Assembly: GCA_026261815.1 (NCBI GenBank)
Contig: JAMPIT010000580.1
Span: forward strand, 62,001-126,000
Length of the DNA: 64,000 nucleotides
Direction: 5' to 3'
Source of the DNA: Monarcha castaneiventris obscurior
Taxonomy: Eukaryota > Chordata > Aves > Passeriformes > Monarchidae
Position 1 is the stretch's first letter, and each line of letters begins with the position of its first letter. Made by a program: the position numbers and the translations under genes. The notes beneath the pieces were generated by a model. That model did no database searches, was not told the DNA's origin, and worked only from the letters and a program-made list of their open reading frames with translations. This document shows, piece after piece, positions 8,729-19,825 of this stretch.

Positions 8729-11700
8729 CTGGGAGGGACAGGTGAGACACAGGTGAGGCACAGGTGAGGCACAGGTGAGGCACAGGTGAGGCACAGGTGA
8801 GGGACAGGTGAGAGGGGACAGGTGAGGGACAGGGAGGGACAGGTGAGACAGATGAGGGACAGGGGAGAGGGGAGGGAGGGACAAGAGAGGCAGGGGAGGG
8901 ACAGGGAGGACAGGTGAGGGGACAGGTGAGGGACAGGTGAGAGGGGACAGGTGAGAGACAGGTGAGGGACACGGGAGGGACAGGGGAAGGACAGGTGAGG
9001 CACAGGGGAGAGGGAACAAGTGAGATGGGAGGGACAGGTGAGGGAGAGGTGAGAGGTCAGACAGGTGAGGGGACAGGTGAGACAGGGGAGGGACAGGGCA
9101 GGGAGAGGTGAGGCACAGGTGGGACAGGGGAGGGACAGGTGAGAGGGACAGGTGAGACAGGTGAGAGGTGAGGGAGGGACAGGTGAGACAGGGGAGGGAC
9201 AGGTGAGAGGAGAAGGTGAGGGAGAGGTGAGAGGGGACAGGTGAGGGCAGAGTGTGAGAATGGGGGAAATTCCCCCCCAAAAAAAGCAGGATTTGGGGTT
9301 CCTACCCCTGGGAAGTTTCTCCTTCTCCCCCTTGGACAGCCCCAGCTGCTCGGCAGCTCCTTCTGCTCCAATGACCCCAAATGTCCCCAAATGACCCCAA
9401 AAGACCCCAAAATGTCCCCAAGCTCTGGGACCTCATACAAAAATGGGCAAAAATGGGAAAAATTCCCAAAAAAAGCAGGATTTGGGGTTCCTACCCCCAA
9501 GAATCTTCTCCTTTTGGACAGCCCCAGCTGCTCAACAGCTCCTTCAGCTTGGGACCTCCACAGCGACCCCAAATGTCCCCAAGCTCTGGGACCTCATACA
9601 GAAATGGGGGAAAAGCTGGGAAAAACTCCCAAAAAAACCAGGATTTGGGGTTCCTACCCCTGGGAAGTTTCTCCTTCTCGCCCGTGGACAACCCCAGCTG
9701 CTCGGCCAGCTCCTTCTGCTCCAATGACCCCCAATGTCCCCAAAAGACCCCAAAATGTCCCCAAAAGACCCCAAAATGTCCCCAAGCTCTGGGACCTCAT
9801 ACAAAAATGGGGAAAAACGGGAAAAATTCCCCCAAAAAAGCAGGATTTGGGGTTCCTAGCCCTGGGAAGTTTCTCCTTCTCGCCAGTGGACAGCCCCAGC
9901 TGCTCGGCAGCTCCTTGTGCTGCAATGATCCCAAATGTCCCCAAGCTTTGGGACCTCATACAAACATGGGGGAAAAACTGGGAAAAATGGGAAAAATTTC
10001 CCAAAAAAAGCAGGATTTGGGGTTCCTACCCCTGGGAAGTTTCTCTTTCTCCCCCGTGGACAGCCCCAGCTGCTCAGCAGCTCCTTGTGCTTGGGGCCGC
10101 CACAGCGACCCCAGTGACCCTGGGGTCAATGAGCTCTGGGACCTCGTACAGAAATGGGGAAAAATGGGAAAAATTCCCCAAAAAAAGCAGGATTTGGGGT
10201 TCCTACCCCCGGGAAGCTTCTCCTTCTCGCCCGTGGACAGCCCCAGCTGCTCGGCAGCTCCTTGTGCTCGGGGCCACCACAGCGACCCCAGTGACCCCGA
10301 TCTCCGGGACCTCATAAAAAACTGGGGGAAAAGGTGGGAAAAATTCCCAAAAAAAGCGGGATTTGGGTTTCCTACCCCCGGGAAGTTTCTCCTTCTCGCC
10401 CGTGGACAGCCCCAGCTGCTCAGCCAGCTCCTTCTGCATGGGCCCCAGCGTGTCCTTGTAGGGGCAGCGCGTGGTCCAGTGGTCGCCCTTGCAGATGCGG
10501 CAGGAGACGATCTTCTGGCCCTTGAGCTTGTTCATGGGGTCCTCCTCCTCCTGGCAGTTCAGGTCCTGTGGGGGCACCTGGGTCACACCTGGGGCACACC
10601 TGGGGCACCTGTGCACACCTGGGGACCTGGGTCACACCTGTGCATCATGGCACCTGGGTGACCCAGGGATCACCTCCCTCCTGGCATCAGGTCCTGTGGG
10701 GGCACACCTGGGCACACCTGGGGCACACCTGGGGGCACCTGGGATAGACCTGGGCACACCTGGGGCACACCTGGGCACACCTGGTCACACCTGGGGGCAG
10801 CTGGGGCACCTGGGTCACACCTGGGGGCACCTGTGATAACCTGGGCACACCTGAGAACACCTGGGGAGCTGGGGCACACCTGGGTCACACCTGGGTCACA
10901 CCTGGGTCACACCTAGGGGCAGCTGGGGGCACCTGGGCATGGGGCAGACCCAGGGATGTTCATGGGGCCCTCCTCCTCCTGGCAGTTCAGGTCCTGTGGG
11001 GGCACCTGGGCACACCTGGGCACACCTGGGCACACCTGGGGCACCTGGGGCACACCTGGGTGCACCTGGGTAGACCTGGGCACACCTGGGTCACACCTGA
11101 GTGCACCTGGGTCACACCTGGGTCACCTGGGGACCTGGGACACACCTGGGCCCACCTGGGTCACACCTGAGCACCCCTGGTCACACCTGGGGGCAGCTGG
11201 GGCACCTGGGTCACACCTGGGGGCACCTGGGATAGACCTGGGTACACCTGGGCATCCCTGGGTACACCTGTGATAGACCTGGGCACACCTGAGAACACCT
11301 CGGGGCAGCTGGGGGCAGCTGGGGCACACCTGGGTCACACCTGGGTCACACCTGGGTCACACCTAGGGGCAGCTGGGGGCACCTGGGCATGGGGCAGACC
11401 CAGGGATGTTCATGAGGTCATCCTCCTCCTGGCAGTTCAGGTCCTGTGGGGGCACCTGGGCACACCTGGGCACACCTGGGGGCAGCGGGGGGCACCTGGA
11501 ATAGACCTGGGGCACACCTGGGGGGCTCTGGGCACACCTGGGATAGACCTAGGCACACCTGGGGCACCCCTGGGCACACTGGGGCACACCTGGGGGGCTC
11601 TGGGCACGCCTGGGGCACACCTGGGCACACCTGGGTCACACCTGGGGGCAGCTGAGGGGCTCTGGGCACACCTGGGGCACACCTGGGGCACACCTGGGTC

Positions 11701-14700
11701 CTGTTTGGGCACACCTGGGGCGGTTCTGGGCACACCTGGGTCCTATTTGGGCACACCTGGGGCACAGCTGGGGTTACCTTGGGCACACCTGGGGCACAGC
11801 TGGGGTTACCTGGGGCACACCTGGGGCACAGCTGGGGCACAGCTGGGCACACCTGGGCACACCTGGGCCCCCCTCACCTCCTTGCTGGTGATGAAGGTCA
11901 TGAAGACGTCGTCGCTCACGGTCGTCGTGGCCACGTTGGGCCCGGGGGCGTCGAACTCGGAATTCCCAAACTTCTTCCAGTTCTGGGGGAAGGGGGAGGG
12001 AAAATCAGTGGGAAAAGTGGGGGGATGAGCCCCGGAAATCCCGGGAAATCGGGGTTTGGGAATTCTGTCCCCACTCCTGAGGGAGTCCCTCCCCTTTTTT
12101 CCATGGGAAATCCCCATTTTTCCAAGGGAAACATCCCCCATTCCTGTGGGAATTCCTATTGCTGTTCCCAGGGAATCGATCCCTGTTCCCATTCCCAGAG
12201 AAATCGATCCCATTTCCCAGGGAACCAATCCCACCCCATTCCCACAGAAATCAATCCCTTTTTCCATTCCCAGAGGAATCAATCCCACCCCACTGCCATT
12301 CCCAGGGAATCGATCCCTGTTCCCATTCCCAAGGAATCAATCCCACCCCATTCCCATGGGAATCGATCCCATTCCCAAGGAATCCCTGTTCCCATTCCCA
12401 TGGAATCCATTCCCATTCCCAGGGAATCCCCGTTCCCATTCCCATGGGATCCCCATTCCCATTCCCACTCCCATTCCCAATCCCACTCCCATTCCCAAGG
12501 AACCCATTCCCATTCCATTCCCATCCCCATTCCCAGGGAACCCATTCCCATTCCCAATCCCATTCCCAAGGAACCCATTCCCATTCCCAAGGAATCGATC
12601 CCATTCCCAGGGAATCAATCCCACCCCATTCCCATTCCCAAGGAACCCATTCCCATTCCCCATCCCCATCCCCATGGAATCGATCCCATTCTCATTCCCA
12701 GGGAATCCCACCCCATTCCCATTCCCAAGAAATCTATTCCCATTCCCAGGGAATCAATCCCACCCCATTCCCATTCCCAGGGAATCCCCATTCCCAAGGA
12801 ACCCATTCCTATCCCCATTCCCATCTCCATTCCCATTCCATTCCCATTCCCAATCCCATTCCCATTCCCAATCCAATTCCCATCCCCGTTCCCATTCCCA
12901 AGGAACCCATTCCCAAAGAAATCAATTCCCATTCTCAAGGGATCAATCCCACCCCATTCCCATTCCCACAGGAATCAATCCCACCCCATTCCCATCCCCA
13001 TTCCCATTCCCGTGGGATCCCCATTCCCATTTCCATTCCCATTCCCAAGGAATTCCCATTCCCATTTCCATTTCCATTCCCATTCCCAAGGAATTCCCAT
13101 TCCCATTCCATTCCCATTCCCAGGGAATCCCTGTTCCCGTTCCCATTCCCAAAGAATCCATTCCCATTCCATTCCCATTCCATTCCCATTCCCATTCCCA
13201 CTCCCACTCCCACTCCCACTCCCATTCCCAGGGAGTCCATTCCCATTCCCATTCCCATTCCCAATCCCAATCCCAATCCCATTCCCAAAGAATCCATTCC
13301 CATTCCATTCCCATTCCCATTCCCACTCCCACTCCCATTTCCATCCCCACTCCCATTCCCATTCCCATTCCCATTCCCATTCCCATTCCCATTCCCAATC
13401 CCAATCCCATTCCCAAAGAAATCCAATCCCATTCCCAATCAATCCCGACCTTGCGCCGGGCCACGGCCTTGGAGGCTTTCCGGGTCTCGATGCGGAACGT
13501 GCGGATGATCTGGGAACGGCAAATTCGGGATCGGGCGGGGCCAGGGCTGGGAAAGGCCCCGGGGACCCCAAAATCCCCAAATTCGGGGTGCAAAAGTGAC
13601 AAATTTGGGGATTCTTGGAGCACCTGATCCCAAAATCCCCAAATTCGGGGTGCAAAAGTGGCAAATTTGGGGATTCTTGGAGCACCTGAGCCCCAAAAAA
13701 GCCAAATCTGGGGTTCAGAGGTGCCCAAATTTGGGGCTCAGGTGCCAAATCTGGGGCTTCTTGAAGCACCTGAGCCCCAAAAAAGCCAATTTTGGGGTCC
13801 AAAAGTGACAAATTTGGGGTTACCTGGAGCACCTGATTCCAAAAACCCCAATTTCGGGGTTACCTGGAGCACTTGAGCCCCAAACCCACATAATCTGGGG
13901 TCCAAAAGTGACAAATTTGGGGGTGCCTGGAGCACCTGATCCGAAAAACCCCCGAATTTGGGGATTCTTGGAGCACCTGAGCCCCAAAACCCCCAAATTT
14001 GGAGTCCAAAAGTGACAAATTTGGGGCTTCTTGAAGCACCTGAGCCCCAAAAAAGCCAAATTTGGGGTTCAGAGGTGCCAAATTTGGGGCTTTTTGAAGC
14101 ACCTGAACCCCAAAAAAGCTGAATTTGAAGCTCAGAGGTGCCCAATGTGGGGCTGGCAGGTGCCCAATGTGGGGCTTGGGTGCCCAAATTTGGGGCTCAG
14201 GTGCCAAATTTGGGGATTTTTGGAGCACCTGAGCCCCAAACCCACAAAATCTGGAGTCCAGAAGTGCCAAATTTGGGGATTCTTGGAGCACCTGATCCCA
14301 AAAACCCCAAATCTGGGGGTGCCTGGAGCACCTGGTCCCACAAAAGCCAAATCTGGGGTTCAGAGGTGCCAAATTTGGGGGTTTTTTGAAGCACCTGAGC
14401 CTCCAAAAAGCCAAATTTGAAGCTCAGAGGTGCCCAATGTGGGGCTCAGGTGCCCATGTGGGGCTGGCAGGTGCCAGATTTGGGGCTCAGGTACCAAATT
14501 TGGGGCTTCTTGAAGCACCTGAGCCCCAAACCCACAAAATCTGGGGTCCAAAAGGGACAAATTTGGGGATTCTTGGAGCACCTGAGCCCCAAAAAAGCCA
14601 AGTTTGGAGTTCAGAGGTGCCCCCTGTGGGGCTGGCAGGTGCCCATGTGGGGCTCAGGTGCCCATGTGGGGCTGGCAGGTGCCAAATTCGAGCTCCCTGA

Positions 14701-17700
14701 AGCACCTGAGCCCCAAAAAAGCCAAATTTGAAGCTCAAAGGTGCCCAAATGTGGGGCTCAGGTGCCAATGTGGGGCTGGCAGGTGCCAGATTTGGGGCTC
14801 AGGTGCCAAAATGTGAGACTCAGGTGCCCATGTGGGGCTCAGGTGCCCAAATGTGGGGCTCAGGTGCCCATGTGGGGCTCAGGTGCCCAATGTGGGGCTC
14901 AGGTGCCCAAATGTGGGGCTCAGGTGCCCGATTTGGGGCTCAGGTGCCCATGTGGGGCTCAGGTGCCCATGTGGGGCTGGCAGGTGCCAGATCTGGGGCT
15001 CAGGTGCCCAAATGTGGGGCTCAGGTGCCCAAATGTGGGGCTCAGGTGCCCATGTGGGGCTCAGGTGCCCAATGTGGGGCTGGCAGGTGCCAGATTTGGG
15101 GCTCAGGTGCCCAAATGTGGGGCTGAGGTGCCCAAATGTGGGGCTCCGGTGCCAGATTTGGGGCTCAGGTGCCCAATGTGGGGCTCAGGTGCCAGATTTG
15201 GGGCTCAGGTGCCCAATGTGGGGCTGGCAGGTGCCAGATTTGGGGCTCAGGTGTCCATGTGGGGCTCAGGTGCCCAATGTGGGGCTGGCAGGTGCCAGAT
15301 TTGGGGCTCAGGTGTCCATGTGGGGCTCAGGTGCCCCCCGTGCCCCCACCTTGACCTTGCGCCCGTCCTCCTCCTCGCGGTACTCGGTGATGGTTTTGAT
15401 GTTGCCGTTCACCACCTCCTTGGGGGAGGGGAGGGGCCCTGGGGAGGGGCACAGGTGAGCTCAGGTGGGACCAGGTGTGCCCCAGGTGTGCCCCAGGTGT
15501 GCCCAGAGCCCCCAGGTGTGCCCCAGGTGTGCCCCAGGTGTGCCCAGAGCCCCCAGGTGTGCCCCAGGTGTGCCCCACGTGTGCCCAGAGCCCCCAGGTG
15601 TGCCCCAGGTGTGCCCTGAGCCCCCCAGGTGTGCCCCAGGTGTGCCCCACGTGTCCCAGAGCCCCCCAGGTGGCCCAGGTGTGCCCCAGAGCCCCCCAGG
15701 TGTGCCCCAGGTGTGCCGACCCAGTGTGTGCCCAGGTGTGCCCAGAGGCCCCCCAGGTGGTCCCAGAGCCCCCCAGGTTGTGCACCAGGTGGCCCAGGTG
15801 TGCCCCAGGTGTGCCCATGAGCCCCCCAGGTGTGGCCCCAGTGTGCCAGAGCCCCCGTGTGCCCAGAGCCCCCCAGTGTGTGTCCAGAGCCCCCCAGGTG
15901 TGCGTGGTGTCCGAGCCCCCAGGTGTGCCCAGGTGTGCCCAGGAGCCCCCCAGGTGTGCCCAGAGCCCCCAGGTTGTGCCCCAGGTGTGCCCCAGTGTGC
16001 CCACGGAGTCCCCAAGGTTTGCCCCAGGTGTGCCCCCGTGTGTCCAGAGCCCCCCCAGTGTGCCCAGACCCCCCAGGTGTGCCCAGAGCCAGGTGTGCCC
16101 CACGTGTGCCCTGAGCCTCCCAGGTGTGCCCCAGGTGTGCCCTGAGCCCCCAGGTGTGCCCAGGTGTGTCCTGAACCCCCCAGGTGTGTCCCAGGTGTGT
16201 CCTGAACCCCCCAGGTGTGCCCCAGGTGTCCCCAAAGCCCCCCAGGTGTGCCCCAGGTGTGCCCTGAGCCCCCCAGGTGTGCCCCAGGTGTGTCCAGAGC
16301 CCCCCAGATGTGCCCCGAGCCCCCACAGTTGTGCCCAGGTGTGCCCCAGGTGCCCTCAGGTCTGCCCAAAGCCCCCCAGGTGTGCCCAGATGTGTCCCCA
16401 GAACCCCCCTGGTGTACCCCAAATGTGCCCAGGTGTGCCCCACGTGTGCCCTGAGCCCCCCAGGTGTGCCCCAGGTGTGGCCAGAGCCCCCCAGGTGTGC
16501 CCAGGTGCCCTCAGGTCTGCCCAAAGCCCCCAGGGTGCCCAGATGTGTCCCCAAAGCCCCAGGCGTGCCCAAATGTCCAGGTGTGCCCCAGGTGTGTCCC
16601 CCAAAAGCCCCCCAGGTGTGGCCAAGTGTGGCCAGAGCCCCCAGGTGTGTCCCAGGTGCCCCCAAGCCCCCCAGGTGCCCCCCAGGTGTGTCCCTGAAGC
16701 CCCCCAGGTGCCCCCAAGGCCCCCAGGTGTGCCCCAGATGCCCCCAAAGCCCCCCAGGTGCTTCCAGAGCCCCCCAAGTGCCCCCAAAGCCCCTAGGTGT
16801 GTCCCAGGTGCCCTCCAGATGCCCCTAGAGCCCCCCAGGTGTGCCCACAGCTCCCCAGGTGTGCCCAGGTGCCCCCCAAGCCCACCCAGTTGTCCCCACG
16901 GGCCCCCAGAGCCCCCAGGTGTGCCCCAGGTGTCCCCAGAGCCCCCCATGTACCCCCAGAACCTCCCAGGTGCCCCTAGGTGCCCCCAAAGCCCCCCAGT
17001 TGCCCCAGGTGCCCCCCAGAGCCCCCCAGGTGCCCCAGAGCCCCCCAGGTGCCCCAGAGCCCCCCAGGTGCCCCCAGGCCTCACCTCCCTTGAGCAGCTT
17101 CGGCCTCGGCGCTGGAGGGGCCGCCCAGGACCCCGGGCAGGGGCAGGTCCTTGAGCAGCTCGCTGGTGATCACCTTGTCTGGGGGAGGGGCTCACCTGGC
17201 ACCGTGCCCTCACCTGGGCACAGGTACCACCCACCACCCCTCACTGGCACTGTGCCCTCACCTGGGCACAGGTAACCCTCACCTGGGCACAGGTACCACC
17301 CAACCACCCCTCACCTGGGCATGGCACCCTCACCTGGGCACGGGTACCACCCAACCACCCCTCACCTGGCACTGTGCCCTCACCTGGCCTCAGGTAACCC
17401 CCTCACCTGGGCACAGGTACCCTCACCTAGGCACCATGCCCTCACCTGGGCACAGGTAACCCCCTCACCTGGGCATGGTGCCCTCACCTGGGCACAGGTA
17501 ACCCCTCACCTGGGCTCAGGTACAACCACCCCTCACCTGGCACCGTGCCCTCACCTGGGCATGGCACCCTCACCTGGCCTCAGGTAACCCCCTCACCTGG
17601 GCACAGGTACCCTCACCTAGGCACATGCCCTCACCTGGGCACAGGTAACCCCCTCACCTGGGCTCAGGTACCACCCAACCACCCCTCACCTGGCACCGTG

Positions 17701-19825
17701 CCCTCACCTGGGCACAGGTACTACCCAACCACCCCTCACCTGGGCAAGGAGCCCTCACCTGGCCTCAGGTAACCCCCTCACCTGGGCACAGGTACCCTCA
17801 CCTAGGCACCATGCCCTCACCTGGGCTCAGGTACCCCCTCACCTGGGTACGGTGCCATCCAACCCCCTCACCTGGGCACGGTGCCCTCACCTGGCCATGG
17901 GTAACCCCCGACCACCCCTCACCTGGGCACAGGTAAGTGCCACCTGGGGGTGCCACCCCACCCTTCCCCAGCCCCTGGAATGGTTCCTTGTCCCGAAGAA
18001 CACCTGGGCCCAGGTATCACAGGTGCCCCAGGTGCCAGGGGTGCCACCCCGGGCAGGTGCCCCACATATCACAGGTGCCAGGGGTGCCCCAGGTGGCCCC
18101 CCAGGTGCCATGGGTGCCACTCACCATCCTCTCCTCCCTCCTCCTCCACCTGGTCGGCCCAGCTGGGCTTGGAACTGCCAGGACAGAGAGAGAGCCTCAG
18201 ACCCCCCTGTGCCACCCTTGGGGTCTCTGTGCCACCCTCAGACCCCCCTGTGCCTCCTGTGTGCCCTCTGTGCCACCCTCAGACCCCCCTGTGCCTCCTG
18301 TGTGCCCTCTGTGCCACCTTCAGAACCCCCTGTGACCCCCCTGTGCCACCCTCGGGCTCCCGGTGCCACCCCCAGGGTCCCTCCAATCCCGGTGCCACCC
18401 TCAGACCCTCCTGTGCCCCCCGTGTGCCCTCTGTGCCACCTCAGACCCCCCTTGCCTCCTGTGTCCCTCTGTGCACCTCAGACCCCCCTGTGCCACCCTT
18501 TGCCCTCTGTGCCACCCTCAGACCCCCCTGTGCCCCCCGTGTGCCCTCTGTGCCACCCTCAGACCCCCCTGTGCCTCCTGTGTGCCCTCTGTGCCACCCT
18601 CAGACCCCCCTGTGCCACCCGTGTGCCCTCTGTGCCACCCTCAGACCCCCCTGTGCCCCCCGTGTGCCCTCTGTGCCACCCTCAGACCCCCCTGTGCCTC
18701 CGTGTGCCTCTGTCCACCCCTCAGACCCCCCTGTGCCCTCCGTGTGCCCTCTGTTCCACCCTCAGACCCCTGTGCCTCCGTTTGCCCTCTGTGCCACCCT
18801 CAACCCCCCTGTGCCCTCGTGTGCCCTCTGTGCCACCCTCAGACCCCCCTGTGCCCTCTGTGTCCCTCTGTGCCACCCTCAGAACCCCCTGTGACCCCTG
18901 TGCCACCCTCAGCCCCCCCCGTGCCACCCTTGGGGTCCCTGTGCCACCTTCAGAACCCCCTGTGACCCCCCTGTGCCTCCTGTGTGCCCTCTGTGCCACC
19001 CTCAGACCCCCCTGTGCCCCCCGTGTGCCCCCTGTGCCACCCTCAAACCCCCTTGTGCCTCCTGTGTGCCCTCTGTGCACCCTCAGACCCCCCTTGGTGC
19101 CCCCGTGTGCCCCTGTGCCACCCTCAGACCTCCTGGGCCCTCCGTGTGCCCTCTGTGCCACCCTCGACCCCCTGTCCCCCGTGTGCCCCCTGTGCCACCC
19201 TCAGACCCCCCTGTGCCACCCTTGGGCTCCCGGTGCCACCCCCAGGGTCCCTCCTATCCCGGTGCCACCCCCGGGCTCCCTGTGCCACCCCTGGGGTCCC
19301 GGTGCCACCCTCAGACCCCCCTGTGCCACCCCCGGGCTCCCTGTGACCGGGACCTCCCAGACCCCAATCGGGACCCCCAAACCGGGACCCCCAGGAGCTC
19401 AAACCGGGACCTCAGGGACCCCAAATCGAGACCCCCGGGACCCCCAATCGGGACCTCCGGGCCTCACAACCGGGACCTACAACCGGCACCTCAGGCCGCG
19501 ATTCACAACCAGGACCTCTGGGACCCCAAATCGAGACCTCCGGGATCCCAACCGGGACCGACCGGGCCCCGCCAGGCCGCAGCCCCGCTCCTGGTCACTT
19601 CTCCCGGTCCCACCCCCGCTCCCGGTCCCGGTCCCGGTCCCGGTCCCCCCTCACAGCCCCAGGCCCGGCGCCCCCCCCGCCGCCGCTCCCGATCCACCCC
19701 CAACCCCACTCCCGCCGCCAATCCCAGTTCCCCGCCGCACTCCCGCCGCCGATCCCCGTTCCCAGCCCCGTTCCCGGCGCCGTTCCCGGCGTTTTTCCCC
19801 CTCACTCGTAGTCCCCGGTCGGCAT
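4482..19825 (-). CDS. EIF3G: Eukaryotic translation initiation factor 3 subunit G, complete, 11 exons
   Basis: Coding exons in order: 19806-19825, 18125-18174, 17085-17178, 15350-15438, 13450-13509, 11878-11982, 10376-10565, 8621-8728, 5935-6071, 5212-5318, 4482-4497. The product is the RNA-binding subunit of eIF3, which acts in 43S scanning and re-initiation. It starts MPTGDY, has a CCHC zinc knuckle ([13 protein letters not shown]) near residues 160-175, and a C-terminal RRM with RNP2 IRVTNL and RNP1 KGFAFISF. It ends VEWAKPSTN, as in mammals. Predicted length is about 324 aa against 320 in human. The start is chosen by match to vertebrate MPTGD and by the donor right after it. The summed coding length is 976 nt: exon 3 ends with two spare bases and exon 4 begins with two, so the frame slips by one there. 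The likeliest cause is one surplus C in a five-C run in exon 4. Confidence 0.97.
4498..5211. repeat. EIF3G intron 10, GACAGGGACCCCAAAATGGG minisatellite
   Basis: Nearly the whole intron is tandem units of about 20-24 bp (+ strand GACAGGGACCCCCAAAATGGG, alternating with GGTGACAGGGACCCCCAAAA). A longer unit with CCCCTGGATCCACCCCAAATG occurs at about 4770 and 4905. Open frames on both strands across it are repeat artefacts. Confidence 0.8.
5357..5880. repeat. EIF3G intron 9 homopurine tract (about 520 bp)
   Basis: Essentially pure purine on the + strand: runs of 3-9 A alternating with runs of 2-8 G, with a few interrupting T or C. On the transcribed strand it is polypyrimidine and begins about 40 nt upstream of the exon 10 acceptor at 5318/5319, so it looks like an enormously expanded polypyrimidine tract. 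Mirror symmetry makes triplex (H-DNA) formation plausible. Confidence 0.9.
7124..7220 (-). repeat. Copy 1 of EIF3G exon 9 5' edge with acceptor, inside intron 8
   Basis: Carries the intron end, the acceptor CCGCCCTCAG and about the first 38 nt of exon 9, encoding [12 protein letters not shown], before running back into the repeat. One codon differs from the true exon (Val to Ile). The true edge is at 6071/6072. There is no matching donor, so it is an acceptor-only exon fragment. Confidence 0.9.
7690..7790 (-). repeat. Copy 2 of EIF3G exon 9 5' edge with acceptor, inside intron 8
   Basis: Second intronic copy of the exon 9 acceptor and first codons, encoding [14 protein letters not shown], followed on the intron side by the same GTCACCACGAGGGCCACC segment that flanks the true exon. 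It lies about 570 bp from copy 1, the size of the higher-order block of this intron. Confidence 0.9.
8153..8550 (-). repeat. Three copies of EIF3G exon 8 3' edge with donor, inside intron 8
   Basis: Copies at about 8153-8214, 8322-8381 and 8489-8548 reproduce the last 50 or so nt of exon 8 (encoding [15 protein letters not shown] and the arginine codons) plus the donor GTGAGGGCACACC. The true edge is at 8620/8621. Spacing is about 168, 167 and 132 bp. Between the exon fragments lies CCCCAGGTGTGCCC repeat. Each copy is a potential alternative 5' splice site. Confidence 0.92.
8735..9250. repeat. EIF3G intron 7, GGGACAGGTGAG minisatellite
   Basis: Short units (about 10-13 bp) of GGGACAGGTGAGG and GGCACAGGTGAG fill the part of intron 7 nearest exon 8. 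No coding potential. Confidence 0.85.
9251..10375 (-). repeat. EIF3G intron 7, six tandem copies of exon 7 3' edge with donor
   Basis: Units of about 163-202 bp (starts near 9301, 9490, 9653, 9855, 10025, 10202; true edge 10376). Each holds about 65 nt of the end of exon 7 (encoding [18 protein letters not shown]) and its GTAGG donor, then about 100 bp of intron (AACCCCAAATCCTGCTTTTTTT and CCCAGAGCTTGGGGAC on the minus strand). The exon part is well conserved between copies; one at about 9490 has an 8-nt deletion. Any of these could compete as a 5' splice site. Confidence 0.93.
10376..13509 (-). CDS. EIF3G: EIF3G exons 5-7 (conserved core and CCHC zinc knuckle)
   Basis: Exon 5 (13450-13509) encodes [20 protein letters not shown]. 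Exon 6 (11878-11982) encodes [16 protein letters not shown] and then [19 protein letters not shown]. Exon 7 (10376-10565) encodes [18 protein letters not shown], the zinc knuckle with C-x2-C-x3-H-x4-C spacing, then [20 protein letters not shown] and EKEKLPG. These are near-identical to mammalian eIF3g. Exon 7 is exceptional because both of its edges, with their splice sites, are copied in the flanking introns. Confidence 0.96.
10566..11877. repeat. EIF3G intron 6, CACACCTGGGGCACCTGGG minisatellite
   Basis: The intron is almost wholly CACACCTGGG or GGCACCTGGGTCACACCTGG units. Two further copies of the exon 7 5' edge lie inside, at 10959-11007 and 11409-11457, with the acceptor CCCCCACAG and about 34 nt of exon (encoding DLNCQEEED). 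A shorter one is at 10678-10704. The true edge is at 10565/10566. Copies are about 450 bp apart. Confidence 0.88.
11983..13449. repeat. EIF3G intron 5, (GGGAAT)n-like simple satellite
   Basis: About 12113-13440 is a near-continuous array of ATTCCC (GGGAAT on the minus strand), broken by AAGGAATC, AGGGAATC and CACCCC spacers. Only about 130 bp next to exon 6 is non-repetitive. Long open frames of alternating Pro/Ile/His/Ser or Gly/Met/Asn on both strands are products of the 6-bp period. Confidence 0.92.
13510..15349. repeat. EIF3G intron 4, two minisatellite families
   Basis: About 13580-14740 has units of about 75 bp (AAATTTGGGGATTCTTGGAG, CACCTGAGCCCCAAAAAAGCC). About 14740-15330 has units of about 22 bp (GGCTCAGGTGCCCAAATGTGG). 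The two families share CTCAGGTGCC, and the second may derive from the first. Confidence 0.85.
15350..19825 (-). CDS. EIF3G: EIF3G exons 1-4 (N-terminal, eIF3-core-binding region)
   Basis: Exon 1 (19806-19825) encodes MPTGDY plus two bases. Exon 2 (18125-18174) encodes [16 protein letters not shown], matching the conserved [15 protein letters not shown]. Exon 3 (17085-17178) encodes [17 protein letters not shown] and then a Gly/Ala/Glu-rich segment. Exon 4 (15350-15438) encodes [19 protein letters not shown] and then DGRKVK. All junctions are GT-AG. The exon 3/4 phases do not match (2+2). Reading four instead of five C in the run at 15413-15417 of the + strand complement area would not help, but removing one base from the G run at 15422-15426 (C run on the minus strand) gives R-A-P-P-L-P-K-E-V-V, close to human GAPLPPPKEV. 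Confidence 0.9.
15439..17084. repeat. EIF3G intron 3, CCCCAGGTGTGCCCAGAGCC minisatellite
   Basis: The whole intron is degenerate CCAGGTGTGCCC and AGAGCCCCCCAGGTG units. If a micro-exon restoring the exon 3/4 phase exists it would have to lie here, but I see none with recognisable coding sequence. Confidence 0.82.
17179..18124. repeat. EIF3G intron 2, CCTCACCTGGGCACAGGTACC minisatellite
   Basis: About 17190-17935 is tandem CCTCACCTGGGCACAGGTAACC units with ACCACCCAACCACCCCTCACC spacers. The last 190 bp near exon 2 is CAGGTGCCCCAGGTG-rich. Confidence 0.82.
18175..19805. repeat. EIF3G intron 1, CCTCAGACCCCCCTGTGCC minisatellite
   Basis: About 18195-19340 has units of about 35-58 bp (GTGTGCCCTCTGTGCCACC, CTCAGACCCCCCTGTGCC). 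About 19340-19560 has CGGGACCCCCAAA / GGGACCTC units. About 19560-19805 is non-tandem, very GC-rich sequence approaching exon 1, part of the promoter CpG island. Confidence 0.82.

Noticed and set aside
9251..10375. Possible CRISPR array (regular repeats with spacers)
   Set aside because: Repeat units are 65 nt of exon 7 with similar, not unique, spacers, in a vertebrate gene.
12056..13627. Pro/Ile/His/Ser-rich frames on the + strand and Gly/Met/Asn-rich frames on the minus strand
   Set aside because: Products of the GGGAAT hexamer array.
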